From CAZDUS01 sp964508705 (GTDB taxonomy: Bacteria; Verrucomicrobiota; Kiritimatiellia; CAIKKV01; CAITUY01), in NCBI GenBank assembly GCA_964508705.1, contig CAZDUS010000022.1, forward strand, positions 1-33,313: a DNA stretch of 33,313 bases. Direction: 5' to 3'. Shown one piece after another: positions 24,187 to 32,351 of the stretch. Within the stretch, counting starts at the first letter, position 1; every line of letters starts with the position of its first letter. The position numbers and the translations under genes are program-made. The notes beneath the pieces were generated by a model. The model was not told the origin of the DNA. It worked only from the letters and a program-made list of their open reading frames with translations, and searched no databases.

Positions 24187-25088
24187 GAGGGGTGATGAGT
24201 TGACGAGCGCGCGGGGTGGTAATGGACGTAGGATTTGATGAGCATGGGAATGTTGTTTGCCAGTTTTGATTCAACTGCGGAAGCGATGGCATCGCCCTCG
24301 GTTACGGTGATGTTGCCATCCACGCCGATCTGGACATTCATGACGAGGTAGGGTCCGAAGCGGTGGGCGTGGACTTCCTCGATGGCCTTGATTTCCGGGA
24401 GGTCTGAAAGCAGGCCGCGGGTCTGGATTTCGAGTTCCTTGCCGGGGACGGCGTCCATCAGATCGGACGAGGAATCCCGCAGGATTTGAATTCCGGTGCG
24501 CAGGACCATGAACGCGACGAGTCCGCTGACGAGCGGATCGGCAACGGGGTATCCGATTTGTCCGAGGAAGATTCCGATAGCCGCTCCGGTTGCGGAGAAG
24601 ACATCGTTCCGGTGGTCATACGCGAGGGCGAGAATGGCGGCGTTCCTGGATTGATTGCCGATTCTCCGCGTGAAAATGGTAAGGACGATTTTCATCACGA
24701 TGGTCAGCAAGGCCACCCACAGGGCGGTGATTTCCGCGCCAGCATAAGTGCTGACTCCGGACATGAAGTCGTAGACCTTGTTGATGGCGTCGAAGAAGAT
24801 GGCGATGGCGGTGGCGACAATAAACGAGCCGACGACCAGGGAGGCGATGGTTTCCAGTTGAGTGTGGCCGTAGGGGTGTTCGCGGTCCGGCGGCTTGCCG
24901 GCGAGTTTCATGAAGATTTTGACGACGATATAGTAGGTGACATCCGAGGCGGAGTTGATGCCATCGGCGAGCAGGGCGGGGCTATGGCCGATGATACCAA
25001 TGGTTGTTTTTAAACCGGCGAGCAAGACGTTGGCGCCGAGACCGACATTTACTACGTGATCGCATTTGCGTCGAATATCGCTTGTCAT
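24183..25088 (-). CDS. Cation diffusion facilitator family metal exporter
   Basis: The 301-residue CDF protein has five to six TM helices. The transport-site motifs are LLADGINSASDVTYYIVVKI in TM2 and LAYDHRNDVFSATGAAIGI in TM5, which supply the Asp/His ligands. HPYGHTQLETIASLVVGSFI in the TM2-TM3 loop is characteristic. The cytoplasmic C-terminal domain (EEVHAHRFGPYLVMNVQIGV, ESKLANNIPMLIKSYVHYHP) is the usual ferredoxin-like dimer domain. It likely exports Zn, Mn or Fe by proton antiport. The start overlaps the hpt stop by four bases and the end overlaps the permease start by four, so it is tightly coupled within the operon. Confidence 0.93.
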   Translation of the reverse strand: MTSDIRRKCDHVVNVGLGANVLLAGLKTTIGIIGHSPALLADGINSASDVTYYIVVKIFMKLAGKPPDREHPYGHTQLETIASLVVGSFIVATAIAIFFDAINKVYDFMSGVSTYAGAEITALWVALLTIVMKIVLTIFTRRIGNQSRNAAILALAYDHRNDVFSATGAAIGIFLGQIGYPVADPLVSGLVAFMVLRTGIQILRDSSSDLMDAVPGKELEIQTRGLLSDLPEIKAIEEVHAHRFGPYLVMNVQIGVDGNITVTEGDAIASAVESKLANNIPMLIKSYVHYHPARSSTHHPS

Positions 25089-25687
25089 AGAGAAGTTCCA
25101 TTTTTGGATTTTGCGGAAGCTCGGAGACGGGGTGATGGTTTTGCCGCCTTTGAAGGGGTAAGGCAGGCGATATAAGGGAGTTGCCGATAAAGGCTGTTGT
25201 AGTCTAGGCCATAACCGACGACAAAGGCGTCGTCGATGGTGAAGCCCACATGGTCCGCATTGATGGGGACATTACGGCGTGAGGGCTTATCGAGGAGGAC
25301 ACAGGTTTTGACGGAGCGGACGCCGCGCTTTTTCAGGAGTCGCGTGGCATATTGAAGCGTCAAGCCGGAGTCGAGGATGTCATCGAGGAGCAGGACGTTT
25401 TTGCCTTTCAGGGGTATGGAAATGTCGTGGCGGATGTTCACCTTGCCGGAGCTGGTGGTGCCGGGGCCGTAACTGGACAGGCCGAGGAAGTCGACGATCA
25501 AATGGATGTTGTGATTTGAGAGGAGTCGAGCGAGGTCGGCGAGGAAGACATAACTACCCTTGAGGACGGCGATGACGGCGAGTTCCCTGCCGGGGGTTCC
25601 CTTGGCGATTTCAGCCGCAAGTTCCGTTAGGCGTTGGTGGATCTGTTTGGCAGTTAACAGGACTTTGAGAGGGAGTGTCGGTTTCAT
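25085..25687 (-). CDS. hpt: Hypoxanthine phosphoribosyltransferase
   Basis: The 200-residue protein shows the PRPP-binding signature NVLLLDDILDSGLTLQYATR, the flexible loop SSYGPGTTSSGKV, the PRTase beginning LAVIAVLKGSYVFLADLARL, and the C-terminal VVGYGLDYNSLYRQLPYI. It converts hypoxanthine or guanine plus PRPP to IMP or GMP in purine salvage. A basic tail of about 20 residues after the usual end (SPRLRASAKSKNG) is longer than typical. It is coupled by ATGA overlaps to genes on both sides. Its presence among membrane metal proteins suggests a housekeeping transcript rather than one pathway. Confidence 0.94.
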   Translation of the reverse strand: MKPTLPLKVLLTAKQIHQRLTELAAEIAKGTPGRELAVIAVLKGSYVFLADLARLLSNHNIHLIVDFLGLSSYGPGTTSSGKVNIRHDISIPLKGKNVLLLDDILDSGLTLQYATRLLKKRGVRSVKTCVLLDKPSRRNVPINADHVGFTIDDAFVVGYGLDYNSLYRQLPYIACLTPSKAAKPSPRLRASAKSKNGTSL

Positions 25688-26217
25688 AGCGAGGTCTCCG
25701 GAGCGGAGGTTGTGGCGGGTGTGGAGATGATGAGCGTGCCATCCATGTAAAGACGGAGTTGATTATTCCTGTCGAGGCCGGGGTTGCCGGTGACTTCAAC
25801 TGTGGCACCTTTGCCGGGGAGTTTGTTTTCGGCTACCAACATGCGGGCGACGTGGCGTGTGGCGGCGACGGTGATCCTGCCACTGCCGTCATCCAGATCG
25901 AAGCTGACGAAGCGGGGGGTGCCGTCGCGTGAGATGACCCGTGGTGTGGTGACGGTGATGCCTTTCACGCGGGCGCGTTCGGTGCGTGAGGCGGTGATCC
26001 CGGTAATGGGGGTTACGGGCGAAGGTTCACGGTGGGCGAGAACCAGCAGGATGGTAAGCCCGGCGGAAGTGAAGAGGAACGCTGTCCAGCGGAGGAGTCG
26101 CAAGGCGGTGCGGTTTTGCTCCACGTCGCAGTAGGGGCAGGTAAAGGCCGGGCCGATGTAGCGTCCGCAAGCGGGGCATGAACCCGGAGGGCAGTTTGTT
26201 TTATGGCAGGCATTCAT
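25684..26217 (-). CDS. Zinc-ribbon, single-TM, OB-fold-like protein of unknown function
   Basis: The 177-residue protein starts at ATG 26217, overlapping the stop of the preceding gene by one base (TGATG). The N-terminus holds zinc-ribbon pairs CPACGRYIGPAFTCPYCDVE. One TM helix follows (AFLFTSAGLTILLVLA near 46-62), then an extracytoplasmic part. That part, VKGITVTTPRVISRDGTPRF then VSFDLDDGSGRITVAATRHV and KGATVEVTGNPGLDRNNQLR, reads as a nucleic-acid-type OB fold of the tRNA_anti/NfeD-like kind. Upstream in-frame codons to 26418 lie inside the neighbouring gene and are rejected. I do not recognise the gene; the architecture suggests a membrane-anchored scaffold. Confidence 0.6.
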   Translation of the reverse strand: MNACHKTNCPPGSCPACGRYIGPAFTCPYCDVEQNRTALRLLRWTAFLFTSAGLTILLVLAHREPSPVTPITGITASRTERARVKGITVTTPRVISRDGTPRFVSFDLDDGSGRITVAATRHVARMLVAENKLPGKGATVEVTGNPGLDRNNQLRLYMDGTLIISTPATTSAPETSL

Positions 26218-27185
26218 CAGGCTTTGCCGACGATTTGGTCCAGGATGTTCTGGTTGGTGATCAGGCCGGTGATTTCGGCGGGTGATCTGCCGACGAGACA
26301 GACCTGCTGGCGGTTCTGGCGCAGTTTCGAAAAGACCTCGATCATGGGCATGGTTTCCGGGACGATCATGGGAGGGCGGACAAAGCTGAAGAGAGAGTTT
26401 TGAGCGCACTCGCCGCATTCGGAAACTACATCGAAGTAATTCACTGTGCCGGTGAAGGTGTTCGTGGGTTCGTCGTAGACAGGCAGGCGGGTGTGGGAGG
26501 AGGCACCGACGGCGGCGAAAAATTCCTGCATGGTGGCGGATGACTTTACCGTGAGCATTTTTCCGCGCGAGGTCATGATGTCGGCGGCGGTTTTATTGGA
26601 GAGGTCGAGGACGCGGCGGATCATGATGCGCTGTTTCGGTGAGAGGACGCCGTGCTCGGCGCTTTCGTGGGCTAGTACGTCGATTTCATCCTTGGTGGCG
26701 AACAGGCGGCGTGCCGGGGTTTCCTGGATGGTGGCGGGGATCAGCCATTGGGTGAGCCAGTTGATCATGGTCGAGGCGGGATGCAGTATGCTGGCGCTGA
26801 GGCGGAGGACCTTGGCGAAGGGCAGGCAACGGCGGAGAGGTTGGCTTTGGAACCAGGCTTTGGGTAGATACTGGGCAAAGATCAGGATGATGATGGTCAT
26901 CAGGGCGCCCACGGCGGCTTCGCCCATGCCGAATAGTCTGGCTCCCACGCTGGCGGCGACCACGGAAGCGATAACGACGCACAGGTTCGACCCCACCAGG
27001 GTAGTGCCGATCAGGAGGTCGGGGGCATCCCGGAATTTTTCAAGGATGAGTGCCGAGCGGTCACCTTTTTCTGCGCGATGACGGAGGCGCATCCGGTGGA
27101 GGGAGAGGATGCCGGTTTCGATACCTTCAAAAAGCGCGGCACCGATGAGGCAAAGGAGAATTATGATTAGATCGGACAGGATCAT
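26217..27185 (-). CDS. CNNM/CorC-type DUF21-CBS membrane protein, short paralogue
   Basis: The 322-residue protein starts at ATG 27185, overlapping the stop of the next CNNM-like gene by four bases. Three to four TM helices form the DUF21 domain (ALFEGIETGILSLHRMRLRH, LIGTTLVGSNLCVVIASVVA). A CBS pair follows with DLSNKTAADIMTSRGKMLTV, HTRLPVYDEPTNTFTGTVNY and LVGRSPAEITGLITNQNILD. It stops after the second CBS motif and lacks the CorC/HlyC C-terminal domain present in its neighbour. The family exports or regulates Mg/Co. The tandem unequal pair suggests a heteromeric transporter; this is inference. Confidence 0.9.
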   Translation of the reverse strand: MILSDLIIILLCLIGAALFEGIETGILSLHRMRLRHRAEKGDRSALILEKFRDAPDLLIGTTLVGSNLCVVIASVVAASVGARLFGMGEAAVGALMTIIILIFAQYLPKAWFQSQPLRRCLPFAKVLRLSASILHPASTMINWLTQWLIPATIQETPARRLFATKDEIDVLAHESAEHGVLSPKQRIMIRRVLDLSNKTAADIMTSRGKMLTVKSSATMQEFFAAVGASSHTRLPVYDEPTNTFTGTVNYFDVVSECGECAQNSLFSFVRPPMIVPETMPMIEVFSKLRQNRQQVCLVGRSPAEITGLITNQNILDQIVGKA

Positions 27186-28450
27186 GAGAGGCCCTCCCTG
27201 GAATCCTGCGGGGTGACCGGGGTGGGTTCGATTTTCTCGAGCTGAACCTGGGTGATCCGATGTTTGCGCATTTTTATGACGGTGGCGCGGCAATCCTGCT
27301 CCTCGATGACATCGCCAGTTTTTGGAATGCGGCCGGTGTGGGCGGTGATCCAGCCGGCGACCCGGTCGGCGCCTTCTGTTTCCAGTTTGAGGTCGAGTTC
27401 GTAATTGATTTGCTCAAGGCTGGTGGAGCCATCGACGAGCCAGCGATTGGGACCCGTGGGTTCAATGTCGAGAGTGTTTTCCTCGGGGTTTTCGCTGGTC
27501 ATCTGGGCGATTTCGTCCTGGATATCGCCACGGGTGATAAGGCCAGCGGTGCCGCCGTATTCGTCGATCACAATGGCAAGGCGTTTGGATTGTTGTTGGA
27601 ACATGTTCAAGAGGCTGTCGAGCGGGGCGGTATCCGGGACGTAGAAGTGGGGTTGGATGGCGGCTTGGATGTTGGCTCTGGGGTTGAGCAGGAAGCGGGC
27701 GACATCGAGGAAGCCTTCGATATGGTCGAGGTCATTGCGATAGACAGGGAGGAACCGGAAGCGGGCCTTGCGGCAGATTTCGGGGTAAGTGGCGGGGTCG
27801 CCGTTGATGTCGATGCCGATAAGGTCCACGCGTGGGGTCATGACATCGCGGGCCTGGAGGGTTTCCAGCCGGATGATGCCATCGACCATGGTGCGTTCCA
27901 CGTTGGTGAGGATGCCCTCCTCGTGTCCGACATCCACGGCGGTGAGGAGTTCGTCCTCGGTTAGGGCGGGGCGGATGGGGGTGAGGTGCTTGGGGAGCCA
28001 ATGGGTGATTTTATCCAGCAGGACACGAAGGGGGGTGAAGGCGGTAATGAGTAGCTTCAGAAGTGGGAGGTAGGCGCGGGCGAGTGCTTCGGGGCGGCGG
28101 ATGGCGAGGCGTTTCGGGGCGGCATCGCCGAAGAGGATGAGTAGAATGGTCATGACGGGAATGGCGACTGCCTCGCCATAGGGATGGAAAAAATGTTCGG
28201 CGACGATGAAGCCGATATTGGCGGCTGTGACATTGACGAGAGTGTTGCCGATAAGGATGGTGGAAAGAATGGAGGTGGGGGTTGCCAGTAGTTGCTCGAT
28301 TTGGCGGGCGACCTTGGGGTGGGTGCGCTTGATGCGGTGGATGTGGATGGGGGAAAGAGAGAAGAGCGCTGTCTCCGCGCTTGAGAAAAAGGCGGAGAAG
28401 CAGAGCAAAACGAACAATACACAAAGCAATATTATTATGGTCAACGTCAT
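27182..28450 (-). CDS. CNNM/CorC family protein with DUF21, CBS pair and CorC/HlyC domain
   Basis: The 422-residue protein starts at ATG 28450 (MTLTIIILLCVLFVLLCFSA). The DUF21 membrane domain shows FFSSAETALFSLSPI and TILIGNTLVNVTAANIGFIV. It is followed by the CBS pair (ETLQARDVMTPRVDLIGIDI, KARFRFLPVYRNDLDHIEGF, SKRLAIVIDEYGGTAGLITR) and the transporter-associated C-terminal domain (NRWLVDGSTSLEQINYELDL, DRVAGWITAHTGRIPKTGDV). It is the usual full-length form linked to Mg2+/Co2+ efflux and resistance. It is the first gene of the coupled minus-strand operon; a 171-base divergent spacer to the methyltransferase should hold its promoter. Confidence 0.94.
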   Translation of the reverse strand: MTLTIIILLCVLFVLLCFSAFFSSAETALFSLSPIHIHRIKRTHPKVARQIEQLLATPTSILSTILIGNTLVNVTAANIGFIVAEHFFHPYGEAVAIPVMTILLILFGDAAPKRLAIRRPEALARAYLPLLKLLITAFTPLRVLLDKITHWLPKHLTPIRPALTEDELLTAVDVGHEEGILTNVERTMVDGIIRLETLQARDVMTPRVDLIGIDINGDPATYPEICRKARFRFLPVYRNDLDHIEGFLDVARFLLNPRANIQAAIQPHFYVPDTAPLDSLLNMFQQQSKRLAIVIDEYGGTAGLITRGDIQDEIAQMTSENPEENTLDIEPTGPNRWLVDGSTSLEQINYELDLKLETEGADRVAGWITAHTGRIPKTGDVIEEQDCRATVIKMRKHRITQVQLEKIEPTPVTPQDSREGLS

Positions 28451-28621
28451 AACGGTACCCGGCGGGTACTGGGCGATTACAAGGCCGAGGGGGTTAAAAG
28501 TCAAACGAGAAAAATCAAATTCCAAAAAAGGAAAGCGGGATGATGTGTTGTGTGCTAGGTTGTCACCGGGGTTCCGGTATTGAAAATGAACGACAACCAA
28601 AAGGGCCCGCAGGGAGAGTTT

Positions 28622-29833
28622 ATGACCATGGAGACGAAGGCGGTTGACGCCGGGGAAGGTGATGTGGGGCGGTTTCTAGGCGAATTCAGGAGCAGTCTGG
28701 GGAATGAGTCGTTTGTTAAACTCATTATGGGAACTTATCAAGGGGGCGAGGCGGGATTGGTCAAGGTGATCATCCGCCCGGTGGTCATCAGGAAGCAAAA
28801 ACAACTTTCCTGCCTTTTCCATTACCAGACGAAGGACATTACAAAAAACATTCCGGTGGAGACGGGGGTCGAAACCGTTCAGGGGATTTTAGGGAAGGAT
28901 TTCAGGACGGCGCATTTGTTCACGGCGACGGAAGAGATCCATCTGAAGATTGACCGGAGGGGGGAGGCCAGATTGACACGGGCAAAATCCGTCCTGCAGG
29001 ATGCGGTGTCGGTCGAGCATGACCGGCAGAAGCATCGGCGGCTTGATCCTAAGCGGCCATTCTTGCAGGCGCTGGGGATTACGGATGCGCGCCATGCAGT
29101 GTTGCCTTCGATGTCGCACAAATGGAAGCAGATCAACCGGTTCCTGGAGGTGTTTGAGCATGTTTTCGCCGCCTCGGACCTGGTGGAGCGCAAACAGATC
29201 CGCCTTGTTGATTTTGGCGCGGGGAAGGGGTATCTGACGTTTGCCGTGCATGATTATCTGCGCACGATACGGGGAGTTGAGGCGCAAGTCATGGGCGTGG
29301 AGTTGAGGCCGGAGTTGGTGAAGTTTTGTAATGAGGTTGCCGGCAGGCTGAAATGCGAGGGGTTGGAGTTCCGGCAGGGCGGTTTAGTGGATCACGCAGG
29401 GGAGATGGATGTCATGATTGCCCTGCATGCCTGTGATACGGCGACCGATCAGGCGATGGATCTGGGGGTCCGGGCGGGTGCCTCCATTCTGCTTTGCGCG
29501 CCCTGTTGTCATAAGGAGATCCGTTCGCAGATGGTGTCGCCGGAAGTACTTCAGCCTGTATTAAGGTTTGGAGTCCAACTGGGACAGGAAGCGGAGATGG
29601 TGACGGATAGTTTGCGGGCGCTGTTGCTTGAGTCGGCCGGATATCAAGTGGGGGTTTTTGAATTCATCTCGCTGGAGCATACGGACAAGAATAAGATGAT
29701 TTCGGCGGTGAAGCGGAAGGTTGTGGCGGCGGATCGGGACAAAGTTCTGGCGCAGGTGGAAGCGATCAAACAGTTTTATGGGATAAGAGAGCAGAAGCTT
29801 GAGACGTTGATGAAGGGGAATAAGCAGGATTGA
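28622..29833 (+). CDS. SAM-dependent methyltransferase, Methyltransf_32-like
   Basis: The 403-residue protein starts at ATG 28622, chosen for GGGAGAG five bases upstream; upstream ATG 28586 has no such site. The N-terminal region of about 180 residues has no obvious motif. Then SAM motif I is LVDFGAGKGYLTFAVHDYL at about 195-213, an acidic VELRPELV segment follows, ALHACDTATDQAM is at about 267-279, and CAPCCHKE is at about 292-299. This HACDTATD plus CCHKE pattern is seen in methyltransferases related to eukaryotic TRM13/METTL25-type enzymes, so an RNA target is possible but unproven. The epimerase gene follows 31 bases downstream in the same direction. Confidence 0.78.
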   Translation: MTMETKAVDAGEGDVGRFLGEFRSSLGNESFVKLIMGTYQGGEAGLVKVIIRPVVIRKQKQLSCLFHYQTKDITKNIPVETGVETVQGILGKDFRTAHLFTATEEIHLKIDRRGEARLTRAKSVLQDAVSVEHDRQKHRRLDPKRPFLQALGITDARHAVLPSMSHKWKQINRFLEVFEHVFAASDLVERKQIRLVDFGAGKGYLTFAVHDYLRTIRGVEAQVMGVELRPELVKFCNEVAGRLKCEGLEFRQGGLVDHAGEMDVMIALHACDTATDQAMDLGVRAGASILLCAPCCHKEIRSQMVSPEVLQPVLRFGVQLGQEAEMVTDSLRALLLESAGYQVGVFEFISLEHTDKNKMISAVKRKVVAADRDKVLAQVEAIKQFYGIREQKLETLMKGNKQD

Positions 29834-29864
29834 AACTACGAAACAAGCGAAAGGGGAAATAACC

Positions 29865-30839
29865 ATGAAGACAGCGGTGGTGTGTGGAGCGGGCGGGTTC
29901 ATTGGAAGTCACCTGGTGAAGAGGCTCAAGAGCGAGGGGTACTGGGTGCGCGGGGTGGATATCAAGCGGCCGGAGTTTTCGCGGACGGCGGCGGATGAGT
30001 TCAAGCTGTTGGATCTGAGGATTCCCAAAAATTGTGCGAAGGCCGTTGCGCTGGAAAGTGGAGTTGCGGAAGAGGTGTATCAACTGGCGGCGGATATGGG
30101 GGGTATGGGGTTCATTCATGCCGCCGAGACGGAGATCATGCACAACAATGTGTTGATCAACCTGCATATGACGCACGCTTCCGCGACGCTGGGAGTGAAG
30201 CGATATTTCTACTCCTCGTCGGTTTGCGTGTACCGGGACATGAAATTGGGGGATCCGGAGATGATGGAAGAGGAGGCGGTTCCGGCGAATCCCGATAATG
30301 AATACGGATGGGAGAAGTTGTATTCCGAGCGAGTGGCGTTGGCGTATGGGCGGCGATACAAGATGCCGGTGCGGATTGCCAGATTCCAGAACTGCTACGG
30401 GCCGGAGGGGACTTGGCGGGGAGGGCGGGAGAAGGCGCCAGCGGCGATCTGCCGCAAGGTGGCGATGGCGAAGGAAGGGGATGCAATTGATATCTGGGGG
30501 GACGGGAGCGCGGTCAGGTCGTATACCTATGTTGATGACATGGTGGACGGGATATGGCGATTGATGCATTCGGGATTAGAGGTGCCGGTTAATATCGGTT
30601 GCCCGAATTATTATTCGGTCAAGGATCTAGTGGAGGTGGTGGCTGCTGTGGCCAGGAAGAATGTGGGGGTTAAGACCGTGGCAGGGCCGGTGGGGGTGAT
30701 GTCGCGGAATTTCAGCAACGAGAAGATATATTCGATCGGGTGGCGTGCGCAGTTTGACCTCAAGGATGGGATTGCGAAGACATACCCGTGGATCGCGAAG
30801 CAGGTTCGGAAGGCCGCCAAGGCGGGGGAGTTGAGTTAA
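29865..30839 (+). CDS. GDP-mannose 3,5-epimerase-like NAD-dependent sugar epimerase
   Basis: The 324-residue extended short-chain dehydrogenase has the NAD motif CGAGGFIGSHLVKR, Tyr147/Lys151 (YGWEK) and SSSVCVY with Cys121. It has the strikingly plant GME-like CYGPEGTWRGGREKAPAAIC with Lys190, then WGDGSAVRSYTYVDDMVDGI. LAADMGGMGFI is also a GME hallmark. In plant GME the equivalents of Cys121, Tyr147, Lys151 and Lys190 carry out oxidation and double epimerisation of GDP-mannose to GDP-L-galactose. The same chemistry is likely here, perhaps for a cell-surface polysaccharide. A purine-rich AAAGGGGAAA precedes the ATG. The substrate remains to be shown. Confidence 0.86.
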   Translation: MKTAVVCGAGGFIGSHLVKRLKSEGYWVRGVDIKRPEFSRTAADEFKLLDLRIPKNCAKAVALESGVAEEVYQLAADMGGMGFIHAAETEIMHNNVLINLHMTHASATLGVKRYFYSSSVCVYRDMKLGDPEMMEEEAVPANPDNEYGWEKLYSERVALAYGRRYKMPVRIARFQNCYGPEGTWRGGREKAPAAICRKVAMAKEGDAIDIWGDGSAVRSYTYVDDMVDGIWRLMHSGLEVPVNIGCPNYYSVKDLVEVVAAVARKNVGVKTVAGPVGVMSRNFSNEKIYSIGWRAQFDLKDGIAKTYPWIAKQVRKAAKAGELS

Positions 30840-30993
30840 GGGCGTTGATTGGTGATACCATGTTCCGGCCTGAGTTTCGAATAGGGACTCCAAATCCATA
30901 ATTCGACACCGCTCGCTTCGCAAGAGGCACCACTGAGACACGGAGAAGATAATGCCACGGTTTCTTGGAGGGGGAAACACTCAGGGGAGCGTT

Positions 30994-31896
30994 TTATTTC
31001 ATCAACAGCAGGCTCAATGCCATCACCAGCATGCCTGCCACCAGTCCGAACAGGCTGTCATGGCCTTTTCCGTACGCCCTGCTGGTTGGAAGTAATTCAT
31101 CGAGGCTGATGTACACCATGATGCCCGCCACGCCTCCGAAAAGGATGCCCATTATCTCCGGCGGAATCACCCCGGTGTTGCCGCCCAGGAACAGCAGGAT
31201 GGCGAGGTATCCAATGATGGCGCCGACAGGCTCGGCCAATCCGCTGAGCACAGAGTAGACGAATGCTTTCCTGCGGCTTCCTGTGGCGTAGAAGATTGGA
31301 ACCGACACACTGATTCCTTCGGGGATATTGTGTAGCGCAATTGCGACTGCAATGGCGAGACCCAGATGAGGATCCTGCAAGGCGGCGAGGAATGTGGCCA
31401 GACCTTCCGGGAAATTATGAATGCCTATGGCTATGGCAGTGAACACTCCCATCCGCATCAGCTTATGATGGCTGGCGCTGTGATCGTGGAGCCCTGCCTC
31501 CCGCGCTAATTTCTCTGCGCCGGTATCATGGAAGACGGGTGGGGTTGCCTGCGGATTGTGGAGCGGCATGGTCTCGGACTCCGCGTGCGTTTCGTGCGGG
31601 TTCTCGGCGGACGGGATCAAGTTGTCGATCACCCCGATTAGCAACATCCCGCCGAAAAAGGCGGCGGCGATGACCCAGTGTCCCCAGTAGTCGCCATATC
31701 GTAGTGCAACAGCGTCGCCGCCCTTAACGAGTATCTCAACAAATGAGACATAGATCATGACGCCGGCCGAGAACCCCGTTGCCATCGAGAGGAATCGGTA
31801 GTTGGTTCGCTTGGCAGTGAATGCGATGACGCTGCCGATTCCGGTAGCCATTCCCGCGAACACTGTCAGTCCAAATGCTATCCAGATTGCTTTCAT
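30994..31896 (-). CDS. zupT: ZIP family metal transporter (ZupT-like)
   Basis: The 300-residue protein has about eight TM helices. The metal-binding sequences are AIGIHNFPEGLATFLAALQD in TM4 and AIALHNIPEGISVSVPIFYA in TM5, each with the His/Asn/Glu set of ZIP proteins, followed by LSGLAEPVGAIIGYLAILLF. A His-rich cytoplasmic loop (HETHAESETMPLHN and LHDHSASHHKL) lies between TM3 and TM4. It imports zinc or other divalent cations, in contrast to the exporters of the neighbouring operon. The start ATG at 31896 abuts an inverted repeat. It is convergent with the epimerase gene. Confidence 0.93.
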   Translation of the reverse strand: MKAIWIAFGLTVFAGMATGIGSVIAFTAKRTNYRFLSMATGFSAGVMIYVSFVEILVKGGDAVALRYGDYWGHWVIAAAFFGGMLLIGVIDNLIPSAENPHETHAESETMPLHNPQATPPVFHDTGAEKLAREAGLHDHSASHHKLMRMGVFTAIAIGIHNFPEGLATFLAALQDPHLGLAIAVAIALHNIPEGISVSVPIFYATGSRRKAFVYSVLSGLAEPVGAIIGYLAILLFLGGNTGVIPPEIMGILFGGVAGIMVYISLDELLPTSRAYGKGHDSLFGLVAGMLVMALSLLLMK

Positions 31897-31897
31897 T

Positions 31898-31915
31898 ATG
31901 ATTCGGGCGAATGAT
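31898..31915. promoter_or_regulatory. Inverted repeat at the zupT start
   Basis: ATGATTCG-GG-CGAATGAT is an interrupted palindrome with seven of eight positions matched. It lies one base upstream of the zupT start codon. It covers the ribosome-binding region and could be an operator for a metal-sensing repressor. No Zur or MntR consensus is recognised. Confidence 0.3.
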
Positions 31916-32076
31916 CACACGCTATAATGTGGTGAAGCAATCATTATTTGGAAGACGTACCACCAATGGGGCATCTCCATGTCTTGGCACTTGCATGAGG
32001 CAAAAATGGTTCACCACGAGCGTGGAGTACTAAGCTGGAGACGCGGAGGTGGGAACAGCGAGGAATATAGATGGGG

Positions 32077-32290
32077 TTAACCGCCGGTCATGGCCAATAA
32101 CAGAAGCTCGGACCCCTTGTGAAGGTGGGGGATACTTAATTTCTTGTTAATTGAATGAGCGCCCGATCCTCCCATTCCAAAAGACAAAGTGGGTACGTTT
32201 TTGTGGTTCAGCCAGTTGTTGTCGAGAATGGCGTTGCCAGGGTGAAGCTCAAATATGATGTTATGTAATGCCTCGGAAAAATTACCGCGG
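32077..32290 (-). pseudogene. C-terminal remnant resembling an M20-type peptidase
   Basis: An open minus-strand stretch of about 70 codons has no credible start (a stop lies just upstream, near 32305). It ends in TAA at 32077-32079. It reads RGNFSEALHNIIFELHPGNA, ILDNNWLNHKNVPTLSFGMG and GSGAHSINKKLSIPHLHKGS. The N-(W/I)-L...(V/I)PT...G.GG.G.AHS pattern resembles the substrate-binding end of M20/PepT-like di- and tripeptidases. It looks like the tail of a decayed or truncated gene. Codon use is less GC-rich than in neighbours. The remaining bases of the 455-base stretch 31897-32351 show only a fragment of CACGAGCGTGGAG-like repeat and no gene. Confidence 0.4.
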
Positions 32291-32351
32291 CGGACACGCC
32301 CCGTTCAGGCCGTTGCCATATCCTCTGCGGCATCATGCCGAATGCGTCGTG

